This document shows positions 30,674-38,931 of a DNA stretch of 64,000 nt, one piece after another. Under the pieces are notes generated by a model. The model ran no database searches. It had not been told where the DNA came from and worked only from the letters and a program-made list of their open reading frames with translations. The position numbers and the translations under genes are program-made. The first letter of the stretch is position 1, and the number at the start of each line of letters is the position of its first letter. Origin of the DNA: Marinimicrococcus sp033875255 (GTDB taxonomy: Bacteria > Pseudomonadota > Alphaproteobacteria > Geminicoccales > Geminicoccaceae); assembly GCA_033875255.1 (NCBI GenBank), contig JAWZSN010000012.1, positions 1 through 64,000 on the forward strand, written 5' to 3'.

Positions 30674-32632
30674 TCAGATCGCGAGACCGGCCTTCAATCC
30701 CTCGAGAACCGCCTCTTCTGCCGTGCGGGGCGTCAGCGCGTCGCCGATGACGTGAACCTCGCCGGGGAAGCCGTCGAGCTCCGCCTCGAGCGCCGCTACC
30801 CGGGTCTGCCCCTGCGCCAGCACCAGCGTGTCGATGTCCTCGAAGATGATCGGCTCTCCCGAAGCGCAGTGTTCCATGTACACCACGTTCCCGTCGGCGC
30901 CGAAGAGCCGGGCATAGGTCGTGATCTCCACGCCCAGCTTGTGAAGCGTCGCCACCATGGAGTCCCGGACATAGCCCGGGATCGTCTCGCCCGCCGCGAT
31001 CCCCTCGACACACAGCCTCACCCGGCAGCCGTCCCTGGCCAGCTTCTCGGCGAGGCCAAGGCCGACCCAGTCCGACCGCCAGTCGGCAATGAGCGCGCTC
31101 GCGCCGACATTGGCGAGGCCGGTGAGCACCTGGGTTGCATCGACGATGTGCGTGTCGTCACCGCCCTCGATCCGTGGCCAGCGCGGCTTTCCGCCGGTCG
31201 CGACGACGACCGCATCGGCACCTTCCGCCTCGACCATGGCCCGGGTCACCGGCGACTGACGATGGATCTTCACGCCAGCGAGGATCATCTCCTGGGTCAG
31301 GTTGGTCACGATGCCGCCGAACTCGGCGCGCCCCGGCAGAAGCTGCGCGACCAGCGCCTGGCCGCCGAGCTGGGCGGCGGCCTCATGAAGAGAGACGTCG
31401 TGACCGCGCGCGGCGAGCACGGCCGCGGCTTTCATCCCGGCTGGACCGCCTCCGGCAACGATGACCCGCCTGGGCTTCGACGTCCTCGGTTTCCTTCCGA
31501 GGGTCAGCTCCCGCCCGGTTTCCGGGTGCTGGATGCAGGAAATCGGATAGCCCTTGTGGAAATGGCCGATGCAGGCCTGGTTGCAGGCGATACAAGCCCG
31601 GATGTCATCGACGCGGCCGGCTTCGGCCTTGCTCGGCATCTCCGGGTCGCAGATCATCGCCCGCGTCATGCCGCACATGTCCGTCTGGCCCGAGGCCACC
31701 AGCTGCTCGGCCGTCTGCGGCTGGTTGATGCGCCCGGCGACGAAGACGGGCCTTGTCACGGCCGATTTGACGGCGGCCGCGAAGGGCGCGGAATAGGCGT
31801 CCGGCCAGGTCATCGGCGGGACGATGTGAATCGAGCCCTTGAGCGACGCCGACGTGCCGGCCACCACGCTGAAATAGTCGATGATGCCGTCGCCATCGAG
31901 CATCTTGCAGAAGGTCAGGATCTCGGACGGCTCGGGCCCCCGGCTGTCGTGCTCCTCGCCGGTGATCCGCAGGCCCACGACGAAATCCGGGGAGGTCCCG
32001 GAACGGATTTCCACCGCCACCTCGCGCAGGAAACGCAGCCGGTTCTCGACGCTGCCGCCGTACGCGTCCTCGCGCTCGTTGACGTTCGGGTTGAGGAACT
32101 GCGCCGGCAGATAGCCGTGACTGGCGACGATCTCGCAGCCATCGAAGCCGGCCTGCATCAGCCGGCGTGCCGCATCGCCGTAGCCCTTTACGATCTCGCG
32201 GATCATGCGCAGCGACAAAGGCACGGGCATGACGTGGAAGCGGGAGTTGGGAACAGCCGACGGCGCATAGGCGGCGGGAGCCGTGCCGTCGTCCGTCTCC
32301 ATGATCTCGCGACCCGGATGGAACAGCTGGCCGCAGATCTTCGCGCCATGGCGATGCACGGCCCCGGCAAGTGCCGCATAGCCGGGAATGGCATCATCGG
32401 AGGTCGCCATGAGGATGTGCGAGGTATAGCGCGCGGTCTCGTGCACCCCGGCCACCTGAACGACGATAAGGCCCGCCCCGCCTTTGGCCCGCGCCTCGTG
32501 ATAGGCGACGAGCCGGTCGGTCACGCGGCCCTCATGGGCCAGCACCGTGTCGTGGCCGGTGGAGAGAATGCGGTTGCGGATCTCCATGCCGCCTACCTTC
32601 AGCGGCGAGAAGAGATGCGGAAAGCTGATCAT
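30674..32632 (-). CDS. NADH:flavin oxidoreductase, 2,4-dienoyl-CoA reductase / trimethylamine dehydrogenase family
   Basis: Multidomain flavoenzyme of 651 residues. Residues 1-340 are an FMN-binding TIM barrel of the Old Yellow Enzyme class (MISFPHLFSPLKVGGMEIRNRI, GQLFHPGREI, DGCEIVASHGYLPAQFLNP, REDAYGGSVENRLRF). Next are four cysteines for a 4Fe-4S cluster (Cys347, Cys350, Cys354, Cys366), then FAD/NAD Rossmann domains from GGGPAG at 394-399. FadH, trimethylamine and histamine dehydrogenases and several N-demethylases share this build. The ATG at 32632 is the family start. It lies 10 bp after a cupin gene at the end of a PotABCD-type operon, so an imported amine or betaine is a reasonable substrate guess. 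Confidence 0.9.
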   Translation of the reverse strand: MISFPHLFSPLKVGGMEIRNRILSTGHDTVLAHEGRVTDRLVAYHEARAKGGAGLIVVQVAGVHETARYTSHILMATSDDAIPGYAALAGAVHRHGAKICGQLFHPGREIMETDDGTAPAAYAPSAVPNSRFHVMPVPLSLRMIREIVKGYGDAARRLMQAGFDGCEIVASHGYLPAQFLNPNVNEREDAYGGSVENRLRFLREVAVEIRSGTSPDFVVGLRITGEEHDSRGPEPSEILTFCKMLDGDGIIDYFSVVAGTSASLKGSIHIVPPMTWPDAYSAPFAAAVKSAVTRPVFVAGRINQPQTAEQLVASGQTDMCGMTRAMICDPEMPSKAEAGRVDDIRACIACNQACIGHFHKGYPISCIQHPETGRELTLGRKPRTSKPRRVIVAGGGPAGMKAAAVLAARGHDVSLHEAAAQLGGQALVAQLLPGRAEFGGIVTNLTQEMILAGVKIHRQSPVTRAMVEAEGADAVVVATGGKPRWPRIEGGDDTHIVDATQVLTGLANVGASALIADWRSDWVGLGLAEKLARDGCRVRLCVEGIAAGETIPGYVRDSMVATLHKLGVEITTYARLFGADGNVVYMEHCASGEPIIFEDIDTLVLAQGQTRVAALEAELDGFPGEVHVIGDALTPRTAEEAVLEGLKAGLAI

Positions 32633-32642
32633 GTGGCAGGGC

Positions 32643-33002
32643 TCACGGATTGTGGCGGGACTTCCAGTCGACCGGAGCAAGGCTGTAGAAGACCTTCGCC
32701 TTCTCGCCCTCGTAACGGAGCGGCGTGTCGGCCGGGAGCCAGATCACGTCGCCCGGCCGGGCCTCGACGAGCTCGCCGCCTTCCTCGCCGATGCGCAGGC
32801 GAAACGTACCCTCGAGCACGACGATGAGCTCGTCGTAGAGGATGGTCCACTCGACGGAGCAGCCATCGAAGGTCGCCACGCCGGCGCCCATGCTGCTCGA
32901 GATTTCCGGGCCGACCAGCCTTGCAATCTCCGCCTTGCCGGGAGGTCCGCCATAGGGCGCGAACTGCATCTCGTCCGCCTTGAACAACCGGACACCGGTC
33001 AT
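32643..33002 (-). CDS. Small cupin protein (EutQ-like)
   Basis: Single-domain cupin of 119 residues. The two cupin motifs are read in WTILYDELIVVLEGTFRLRIGEEGGELVEARPGDVIWLPADTPLRYEG, but the first-motif histidines are replaced (YDELIVVLEG), as in ethanolamine-utilisation EutQ-type cupins. The ATG at 33002 has an AAGGAG site 7 bp upstream. It lies between the PotD-like gene (174 bp upstream, with a hairpin between) and the FMN/FeS flavoenzyme. Role unknown; a binding or isomerase function for the operon's substrate is possible. Confidence 0.85.
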   Translation of the reverse strand: MTGVRLFKADEMQFAPYGGPPGKAEIARLVGPEISSSMGAGVATFDGCSVEWTILYDELIVVLEGTFRLRIGEEGGELVEARPGDVIWLPADTPLRYEGEKAKVFYSLAPVDWKSRHNP

Positions 33003-33135
33003 TCCATGCTCCTTGTCTGCTGGTTCCGCTGGCAGGCACGCACCGGCTCCGTCCGGCGGCGCGCCCGCCAAGACCGGCATGCGCTTCTCGGGTCGGCCCC
33101 GGCGGGCAGGGCGGCACCGCCATCGTCAAGGGGAT

Positions 33136-33163
33136 GGGAGGCCGGAGGGATGTCCGGCCTCCC
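33136..33163 (-). other. Intercistronic hairpin after the PotD-like gene
   Basis: A perfect 11-bp stem GGGAGGCCGGA / TCCGGCCTCCC with a 6-nt loop starts 13 bp after the binding-protein stop. There is no T-run on the minus strand. It is placed like the hairpin at 21190-21220 behind the other binding-protein gene, suggesting a shared way of setting subunit ratios; it could also be a partial terminator. Confidence 0.55.
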
Positions 33164-33176
33164 CGCATGAGGAGGA

Positions 33177-34229
33177 TCAGGCCAGCATCAGCTGGTTCCA
33201 CTGCTCCTCGTAGGCAGTGGAATATTTCTCGGCCTCGCCCTCGTCGATGACCAGCATGTCCTTGATGTTGTCGGGAGACATGACGAGGACCTTCTTCGTC
33301 GCCTCGTCCGCACCTGCGGTCGCGGCGGCGAGAACGGGCCCGTAGATCTTCAGGTCGAGGAAGCGGGCCTGCTGCGCCAGGGCGAGCGCGAAGTCGAGGG
33401 CCTCATGCGCCAGCGCGGCATTGGGCGAGCCCTTGGGAATGACCCACCAGTTGGCCCATGCGAGACCGTCCTTGTAGGTGTAGCCGACCGGCGCGCCCTC
33501 CTCGCTGGCGACGAACACGCGACCACTCCACGCCGAGGACATGGCGAGCTCGCCCGACGAGAGAAGCTGCGGCGGCTGCGCGCCCGAGCCCCACCACACC
33601 GAGACGTGCGGCTTCAGCTCCCTGATCTTGGCCAGCGCCATGTCGACCTTCTCGGGCGTGAGGGGATAGACCTCCTCCCGCTTCAGGCCCGCCGCCAGCA
33701 GGGCAGCCTCGTAATTGTAGTAGAAGCGGCGATAGAGCCCGCGCGGGCCGGGGAAGCGCTTGACGTCCCAGAAGTCGGCCCAGGACTGCGGCCCGCCGTC
33801 CGGAAAGGCCGTGGACGACCAGGCGATGACCGTGGCCCCGGTCGACGTGGCAATGCCGTGTGGTGCGACCCACCCCTTCTCGAGCGCCGCGGCACTTGGG
33901 ATCCTCGAGAGGTCGAGCGGCTCGAGGAAGTCCTCTCTGGCGCCCTGCCACACGGTCCTTCCGCCGACGTTCACGAGGTCCCATTCCACCGCACCGGCCT
34001 GGACCATCGCCTTGATCTTGGCCGTCTCGGTCGGCGAGGTGGTGACGACATCGATGCCCTTGTGCGCGCCGAACGGCTCGATGAAGGAACGCTTCTCGGC
34101 GTCCGACAGCACCCCGCCCCACGAGGTGAAGATAAAGGGCCGGTCCGCGGCGCCAGCGAGGCGCGGAAGCCCTGCCATGCCGCTCAACGCGCCAGCCGCC
34201 GCCGCCAGAATGAATCCACGCCTATGCAT
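33177..34229 (-). CDS. PotD-type ABC transporter substrate-binding protein
   Basis: Periplasmic binding protein of 350 residues, extracellular solute-binding family 1 in the spermidine/putrescine group. The N-terminus MHRRGFILAAAAGALSGMAG has twin arginines and may be a Tat signal. The mature domain starts ADRPFIFTSWGGVLSDAEKRSFIEPF, typical of PotD/AfuA relatives, with WDLVNVGG and ATSTGATVIAWS further in. It overlaps the ATPase gene by 8 bp. Such proteins bind polyamines, thiamine, mannopine or other small cations; the ligand is not determined. Confidence 0.9.
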   Translation of the reverse strand: MHRRGFILAAAAGALSGMAGLPRLAGAADRPFIFTSWGGVLSDAEKRSFIEPFGAHKGIDVVTTSPTETAKIKAMVQAGAVEWDLVNVGGRTVWQGAREDFLEPLDLSRIPSAAALEKGWVAPHGIATSTGATVIAWSSTAFPDGGPQSWADFWDVKRFPGPRGLYRRFYYNYEAALLAAGLKREEVYPLTPEKVDMALAKIRELKPHVSVWWGSGAQPPQLLSSGELAMSSAWSGRVFVASEEGAPVGYTYKDGLAWANWWVIPKGSPNAALAHEALDFALALAQQARFLDLKIYGPVLAAATAGADEATKKVLVMSPDNIKDMLVIDEGEAEKYSTAYEEQWNQLMLA

Positions 34230-35319
34230 CTGATGCCTCCGTCTTGGTTGGACTTTCTGGAATCACCCGAGCGTGACCCGGCTGCCACGAGAGCTTCACG
34301 TGGGCCCCGGCCTGCAGGGAGCGATCGGTGATCTGCCTCGCGGCCAGCATCTGGCCGCTCTCGAGGCGAAGCGTGAGTTGGGTGAGCTCGCCCAGATAGA
34401 TGACCTCGACGATCTCTGCCGGAATGCCGTCGGCATCCTGATCAATCAGGACATGTTCGGGGCGCAGCAGCAGTTGGGCAGGGCTGCCCTGCGCCACGCC
34501 GTCTTCCGCCGCTACAGCGAGAGTTCGCCCGAATGCCGGGACCTCCGCCCGTGCCTCGCGGCCGGACACCGCGACGAGCTTTGCGGGAAGGAGGTTCGAC
34601 TCCCCGATGAAGCCGGCCACGAAGGAATTTACCGGCCGGTCGTAGAGATCATCCACCGAGCCCACCTGCTGGATGCGGCCCTGGTTCATGACCGCGATCC
34701 GATCCGACAGGACGAGTGCCTCTTCCTGATCGTGCGTGACATAGATCGTCGTGCGACCATGCTTCCGGTGAAGGCGGCGCAGCTCGAGCTGGACCGAGCG
34801 GCGCAACTGCTTGTCGAGTGCGCCGAGCGGCTCGTCCATGAGCAGCAGGTCGGGCTCGATGACCAGCGCCCGGGCCAGAGCCACCCGCTGCTGCTGGCCG
34901 CCGGACAGTTGCTGGATCGCCCTGCTCGCGTGGTTGTCGAGCTGCATGATCGAGAGGACGTCCGACACCCGCCGCGCGCTCTCGGCTTTCGGCACGCGCC
35001 GGACGGTCAGGCCGTAGGCCACGTTCTCTGCGACCGTCATGTGAGGGAACAGCGCGTAGCTCTGGAACACCATGCCGATATTGCGATGGCGAGCGGCGAC
35101 ACGGGTGACGTTGCGCCCCCCGATGTGGATCTCGCCGGCAGTCGGCTCGATATAGCCGGCCGTAAGGTTGAGGAGGGTCGTCTTCCCGGAGCCCGAAGGC
35201 CCCAGAAGCGTCAGGAACTCACCGGCCCGCACATCCAGGCTGGTAGGTTCCAGCGCATTGAAGCCCCCGTAGCGCTTCGAAAGCCCGACAAAGCGGAGCG
35301 GCAGTCTCGATTCTGTCAT
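34222..35319 (-). CDS. PotA-type ABC transporter ATPase
   Basis: ATP-binding subunit of 365 residues. Walker A is GPSGSGKTT, the Q-loop sits in IGMVFQSYALFPHMTV, the signature is LSGGQQQRVALARAL, Walker B is LLLMDEPLGALD, and the H-loop is in YVTHDQEEA. A C-terminal TOBE_2 domain (SVDDLYDRPVNSFVAGFIGESNLLPA onward) identifies the Pot/Fbp class. It overlaps the upstream permease gene by 4 bp and the downstream binding-protein gene by 8 bp. Confidence 0.95.
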   Translation of the reverse strand: MTESRLPLRFVGLSKRYGGFNALEPTSLDVRAGEFLTLLGPSGSGKTTLLNLTAGYIEPTAGEIHIGGRNVTRVAARHRNIGMVFQSYALFPHMTVAENVAYGLTVRRVPKAESARRVSDVLSIMQLDNHASRAIQQLSGGQQQRVALARALVIEPDLLLMDEPLGALDKQLRRSVQLELRRLHRKHGRTTIYVTHDQEEALVLSDRIAVMNQGRIQQVGSVDDLYDRPVNSFVAGFIGESNLLPAKLVAVSGREARAEVPAFGRTLAVAAEDGVAQGSPAQLLLRPEHVLIDQDADGIPAEIVEVIYLGELTQLTLRLESGQMLAARQITDRSLQAGAHVKLSWQPGHARVIPESPTKTEASDA

Positions 35320-36116
35320 TGTGCCTGGTCTCTGGTCTTGGGGCTGACGGTCTGCGCTACCGCGAAGAGCACGATCGCCAGAGCAATCATCGCCGTGGCG
35401 GCCACCGCGATGACGGGCGTGAACTCCAGACGGATCGATTCCCAGATCTTGACGGGAAGCGTCTTGTTGCCGTGGCCTGCCAGAAACACGGCGACGATCA
35501 CCTCGTCGAACGAGGTTATGAACGAGAACACGCCGCCGCCGACGATGCCCGGAACGATGTTGGGCAAGGTGACCGTGCGAAAGATCGTCAGCGGGCCCGC
35601 GCCGAGGCCTGCCGCCGCGCGAAGCCAGCTTTCATTCACGGCGCGCAAAGCGATGCTGACGTTGATGAAGACGAACGGCAGGGCAAGGATGACGTGGCCC
35701 AGGCTCATGCCGAGGATCGTTCCGTTCAAGCCGACATCGAGCGCGCTCCGATAAAGCGCCACGGCCGTCACGACGACGGGCACGATCATCGGCGACAGGA
35801 ACAGCGCGGTGACGACGACGCGCATGCGTCCATCGAGCCTGCGCAGTCCGATTGCCGCCAGTGTCCCGATGACGACGGCTATCGCCGTCGCCAGCACAGC
35901 GACCTCGAGGCTGTTGAGGAGCGAGCTGCGCCATTCGGCGTCCTCGACGAAGCGCTCGTACCAGACGCCCGAATAGGCTCGTGGCGGCAGATGGATGAAA
36001 CTCGTCTTGTTGAAGGACGCCGGAACCACGGCAAGGATCGGCATGACGAGGAACGCCAGAACGAGGCTGGCACCGGCATTGGCGGCGATGCGAAGCGAAA
36101 GGGGCAGCCTGCTCAT
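35316..36116 (-). CDS. PotC-type ABC transporter permease
   Basis: Inner-membrane permease of 266 residues, about six membrane segments. The EAA loop is WLRAAAGLGAGPLTIFRTVTLPNIVPGI, and the N-terminal helix is followed by the FNKTSFIHLPPRAYSGVWYERFV periplasmic segment typical of PotC. The ATG at 36116 overlaps the PotB-like stop by 4 bp. Confidence 0.92.
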   Translation of the reverse strand: MSRLPLSLRIAANAGASLVLAFLVMPILAVVPASFNKTSFIHLPPRAYSGVWYERFVEDAEWRSSLLNSLEVAVLATAIAVVIGTLAAIGLRRLDGRMRVVVTALFLSPMIVPVVVTAVALYRSALDVGLNGTILGMSLGHVILALPFVFINVSIALRAVNESWLRAAAGLGAGPLTIFRTVTLPNIVPGIVGGGVFSFITSFDEVIVAVFLAGHGNKTLPVKIWESIRLEFTPVIAVAATAMIALAIVLFAVAQTVSPKTRDQAQ

Positions 36117-36949
36117 TTGGCGAAAAGCCCCTTGTCCAGCGGCAGAAGCCTTGCCGTCAGGCCCAGGATGAGCAGAACGGCCGCGAGAAGAACGAGCGAC
36201 CCGGCAGCCGCCAGCGACCATGCGAGACGATCGTTGACGAAGCTGGCGATGAGCATCGAAAGCGTGATCGCATTCGCACCGCCGAGGAGGGCGGGCGTAA
36301 TGAAGAAGCCCAGCGACAACAGGAAGACGAAGGTCGCTCCGCCAGCGAGTCCCGGCAGGCACAGCGGAAAGTAGATGCGCCGGAACGTGTCGACTAGACC
36401 AGCACCAAGCCCGTCACTGGCGAGGAGCAGCCGCTGGTCGATCCTTATCATTGCGCCGTAAAGCGGCAGGATCATGTATGGCATGAGCACGTGGACCATG
36501 CCGATCATCACCCCGATATCGTTGAAAAGGAGCGAGAGCGGCGCGTCGGTCAGGCCGGTGCTCATGAGAAGCCGGTTCAGGGGACCGTTGCGTTCGAGGA
36601 GCAGCATCCAGGAAAAGGTCCTGACCAGCACCGAGATCCAGAACGGAAACAGGACCCCGTACAGGGCGATCCCGAACCATATCCCCTTGAGCCTGCTCAG
36701 GACGTAGGCGACCGGCCACGCCAGCACCGCGCACGTCCCCGTAACGGCGATGGCCACGAGGAACGTGTTCCACATCACCTGACGATAGACCGAGCTCTCG
36801 GCGAGGATGGCGAACGTCGCGAGAGGCCCCGCGGGATCAGTGAATGCCAGCGAGAAGAGCCGAGCCAGCGGCACGACGAAAAGAACTGCGAGCACGACCA
36901 AGGCCGGACTGAGCAGGAATGCCGTTTCCAGATGTCTGCGTGGGATCAA
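36113..36949 (-). CDS. PotB-type ABC transporter permease
   Basis: Inner-membrane permease of 278 residues and first gene of the importer operon. The first helix is AFLLSPALVVLAVLFVVPLARLF and the EAA loop is SDGLGAGLVDTFRRIYFPLCLPGLAGG. The start must be the TTG at 36949, because no in-frame ATG or GTG precedes the first helix. It has GAAAGAGAG about 8 bp upstream. An ATG closer to that site is out of frame. The rare TTG start may keep expression low. Confidence 0.9.
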   Translation of the reverse strand: MIPRRHLETAFLLSPALVVLAVLFVVPLARLFSLAFTDPAGPLATFAILAESSVYRQVMWNTFLVAIAVTGTCAVLAWPVAYVLSRLKGIWFGIALYGVLFPFWISVLVRTFSWMLLLERNGPLNRLLMSTGLTDAPLSLLFNDIGVMIGMVHVLMPYMILPLYGAMIRIDQRLLLASDGLGAGLVDTFRRIYFPLCLPGLAGGATFVFLLSLGFFITPALLGGANAITLSMLIASFVNDRLAWSLAAAGSLVLLAAVLLILGLTARLLPLDKGLFAK

Positions 36950-37742
36950 ATCGCATCTCTCTTTCGTCGAGTTGTTGACCTGCGCATCCCAAAAGCTCCC
37001 CGATCCGGTTCAAGAGCGGCGCGGGCGGATCTTCCGATACGCCTGTCCCGCAAGGCTCAGCGATCCGTCTGTGGACCCCATCGGCGGACTCTTCGGCCCG
37101 CCTCGTGGCCATCCGGCCTCATCCGCGCACATTCCTTCCGTCGAGCCGAAACGACGGCTTCCTTTGCCAGCGCACCTTTGCGGGCATCCTCGTGGCCTCC
37201 GCCCCCGCGATGGTTCGCACCGCCAGCCGCACGCCCCCTCTCCGGGTGGCGGACCCCGTCTGCCCTCCCGTCGCGCGCCGGGCCGGCGGCTCGATAGCTT
37301 GCCCGGCGAGGCCCTGTGACGGGCATCAGCATGGCGCCCGATCTGCCGCGGGATCGCACCGGGGCGGCCATGGATGGCCATGCGGGACGCGCGGCCGGAA
37401 GCGGCCAGAGCGCGATGCGGCGTCAGCGGCCTGTCTGACCGTCGCGATCTTCACTGTCCAGCGAGCATCGTTCTCCTCCCGCGCGACCTTGTTGCGCCAG
37501 ATTTCCCCTGGCTGTCCGAGTTGTCCTGATCGCAGCCTTTCCGTCATCGCGCCTGGGGCGCGATACCGTCGCCGGAGCGGATGAGCCGGTAGTCCAGGCC
37601 CTCGGCCGCGATCAGGCCCCCGCGGGAGCGGACCCGCGGGCGGACGGAAGGCCGTTTTGGACCAGATCGGAGCGTGGGCTCCCTCCTCGGCCCACTGCTA
37701 AAACGGCCCCGCCGAGGCCGCCCGGCCGATCAGCCGTCGCCC
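36950..37742. other. Gene-free stretch between the Pot-type operon and the acyl-CoA dehydrogenase gene
   Basis: It spans 793 bp with only poor, Arg/Pro-rich frames on either strand and no recognisable gene remnant. The right end must hold the promoter of the Pot-type operon, but no clear -35/-10 pair is visible. The left end, close to the dehydrogenase stop, holds the nested inverted repeats listed at 37650-37708. Confidence 0.5.
37650..37708 (-). terminator. Nested inverted repeats downstream of the acyl-CoA dehydrogenase gene
   Basis: The outer arms GGCCGTTTT (37650-37658) and AAAACGGCC (37700-37708) enclose an inner stem GTGGGC/GCCCAC (37674-37679, 37690-37695). It starts 34 bp after the minus-strand stop codon. 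It could form a compound terminator; the lack of a clean T-run makes this tentative. Confidence 0.35.
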
Positions 37743-38912
37743 TCATGCGACATCGGTGAAGACACCAAGGCCGCGCTTGCGAATCTGCCCGGCGATGACG
37801 ACGCGCTGGATTTCCGACGTCCCCTCCCAGATGCGGTCGACGCGCACGTCGCGATAGAGCCGCTCGACGGGATTCTCGCGCATGTAGCCACGCCCGCCCA
37901 GGATCTGCACGGCCTTGTCGACGACCCGCCCCGCCATCTCCGAGGCATAGAGCTTCAACGCGCTGGCATGGGCGTGGACGCGCTTGCGGTCGAGCCCCTG
38001 GTCGACTTCCCAGGCGACGCGATAAAGCATCGACTTGGTGGCGAAGATATCGGCCGCCATGTCGGCAAGCATGAACTCCACGCCCTGGAAGTCGCGAATC
38101 GGGCGGTCGAACTGGTGGCGTGTGGTTGCATAGTCGTTTGCGATCTCGGCCGCCCGGGTGGCGGCCCCGACCGCGTGTGCGGCAATCTGCAGGCGCGCCT
38201 CGACGAACCAGTCCTTGGTCAGCTCGAAGCCCTGCCCGATCTCGCCCAGCACCTTGTCCTCCGCAACGACGACGTCGTCGAACCGGAGCTCGGCGTGGTC
38301 GAAGACGAAATTGTGCATGAAGGCGGGCGAGCGCAGATGGATCAGGTTCTCGGCAGGCCGGTCGACGAGAAAGAGCGTCGGCTTGTCCGGATCGTCGTCG
38401 ACATGCGCATGGACGATGATGAAGTCCGCGGCGTTGTAGGAGGTGACGAACCACTTCTCGCCGTTGAGATGCCACTTCCCGTTCTTCAGCTCCGCCCGGG
38501 TCTTGACCCGCCGCGGGTCGGAGCCGGCATCGGCCTCGGTGATGGCAAAGCAACCGCGCCGATGCCCCTGGCACGCCGGCTTGAGATAAGCGTCCCGCTG
38601 CGCCTGCGTGCCGAACTTGAGGCTGACCGGCGGACGCCAGACACAGGCCCAAAGTCCGTTGGTCGCCCGACCCAGCTGTTCCTCGATCGCGGTCTGCTCG
38701 ACCATCGTGAGACCGAGTCCGCCATGCCCCTTGGAGTGGTTGATTCCAGCGAGACCCCAGTCGCGTACGGCTTGCCTGACCGCATCACGACGATCCATCG
38801 GAAGCTCGCCATGCTCGTCGGTGATCTGTTCCAGCGGCAGCAGAACCTGATCGCAGAAATCGCGCCCCTTCCTGGAGAGTTCTTTCTCGCGAGGGCTCAG
38901 GTCGAAGTCCAT
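37743..38912 (-). CDS. Acyl-CoA dehydrogenase family protein
   Basis: FAD enzyme of 389 residues that oxidises an acyl-CoA at the alpha-beta bond, passing electrons to ETF. Motifs in order are CFAITEADAGSDPRRVKTRA (about 121-140), WFVTSYNAADFIIV, RHQFDRPIRDFQ, QILGGRGYMRE and IWEGTSEIQR, with the catalytic base Glu363 present. The start is the ATG at 38912 (MDFDLSPREKEL); upstream residues are not family-like. It follows the NDP-forming acyl-CoA ligase by 19 bp, so ligase then dehydrogenase form a two-gene activation and oxidation unit. Because Glu363 is kept, an ordinary dehydrogenase is more likely than a desulfinase such as Acd of Advenella, but the substrate is open. Confidence 0.9.
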   Translation of the reverse strand: MDFDLSPREKELSRKGRDFCDQVLLPLEQITDEHGELPMDRRDAVRQAVRDWGLAGINHSKGHGGLGLTMVEQTAIEEQLGRATNGLWACVWRPPVSLKFGTQAQRDAYLKPACQGHRRGCFAITEADAGSDPRRVKTRAELKNGKWHLNGEKWFVTSYNAADFIIVHAHVDDDPDKPTLFLVDRPAENLIHLRSPAFMHNFVFDHAELRFDDVVVAEDKVLGEIGQGFELTKDWFVEARLQIAAHAVGAATRAAEIANDYATTRHQFDRPIRDFQGVEFMLADMAADIFATKSMLYRVAWEVDQGLDRKRVHAHASALKLYASEMAGRVVDKAVQILGGRGYMRENPVERLYRDVRVDRIWEGTSEIQRVVIAGQIRKRGLGVFTDVA

Positions 38913-38931
38913 TTGCGTTCTCTTCGTCGAA

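Noticed and set aside
37561..37680. Short minus-strand tail reading GGLIAAEGLDYRLIRSGDG before a stop
   Set aside because: It looks briefly protein-like but has no start codon, no family match that I know and no continuation; not enough to call a pseudogene.
37743..38912. Assignment of the acyl-CoA dehydrogenase as a 3-sulfinopropionyl-CoA desulfinase completing the 3-mercaptopropionate pathway
   Set aside because: It keeps the catalytic glutamate expected of true dehydrogenases and lies in another operon with a CoA ligase, so the link is too weak to state as an annotation.
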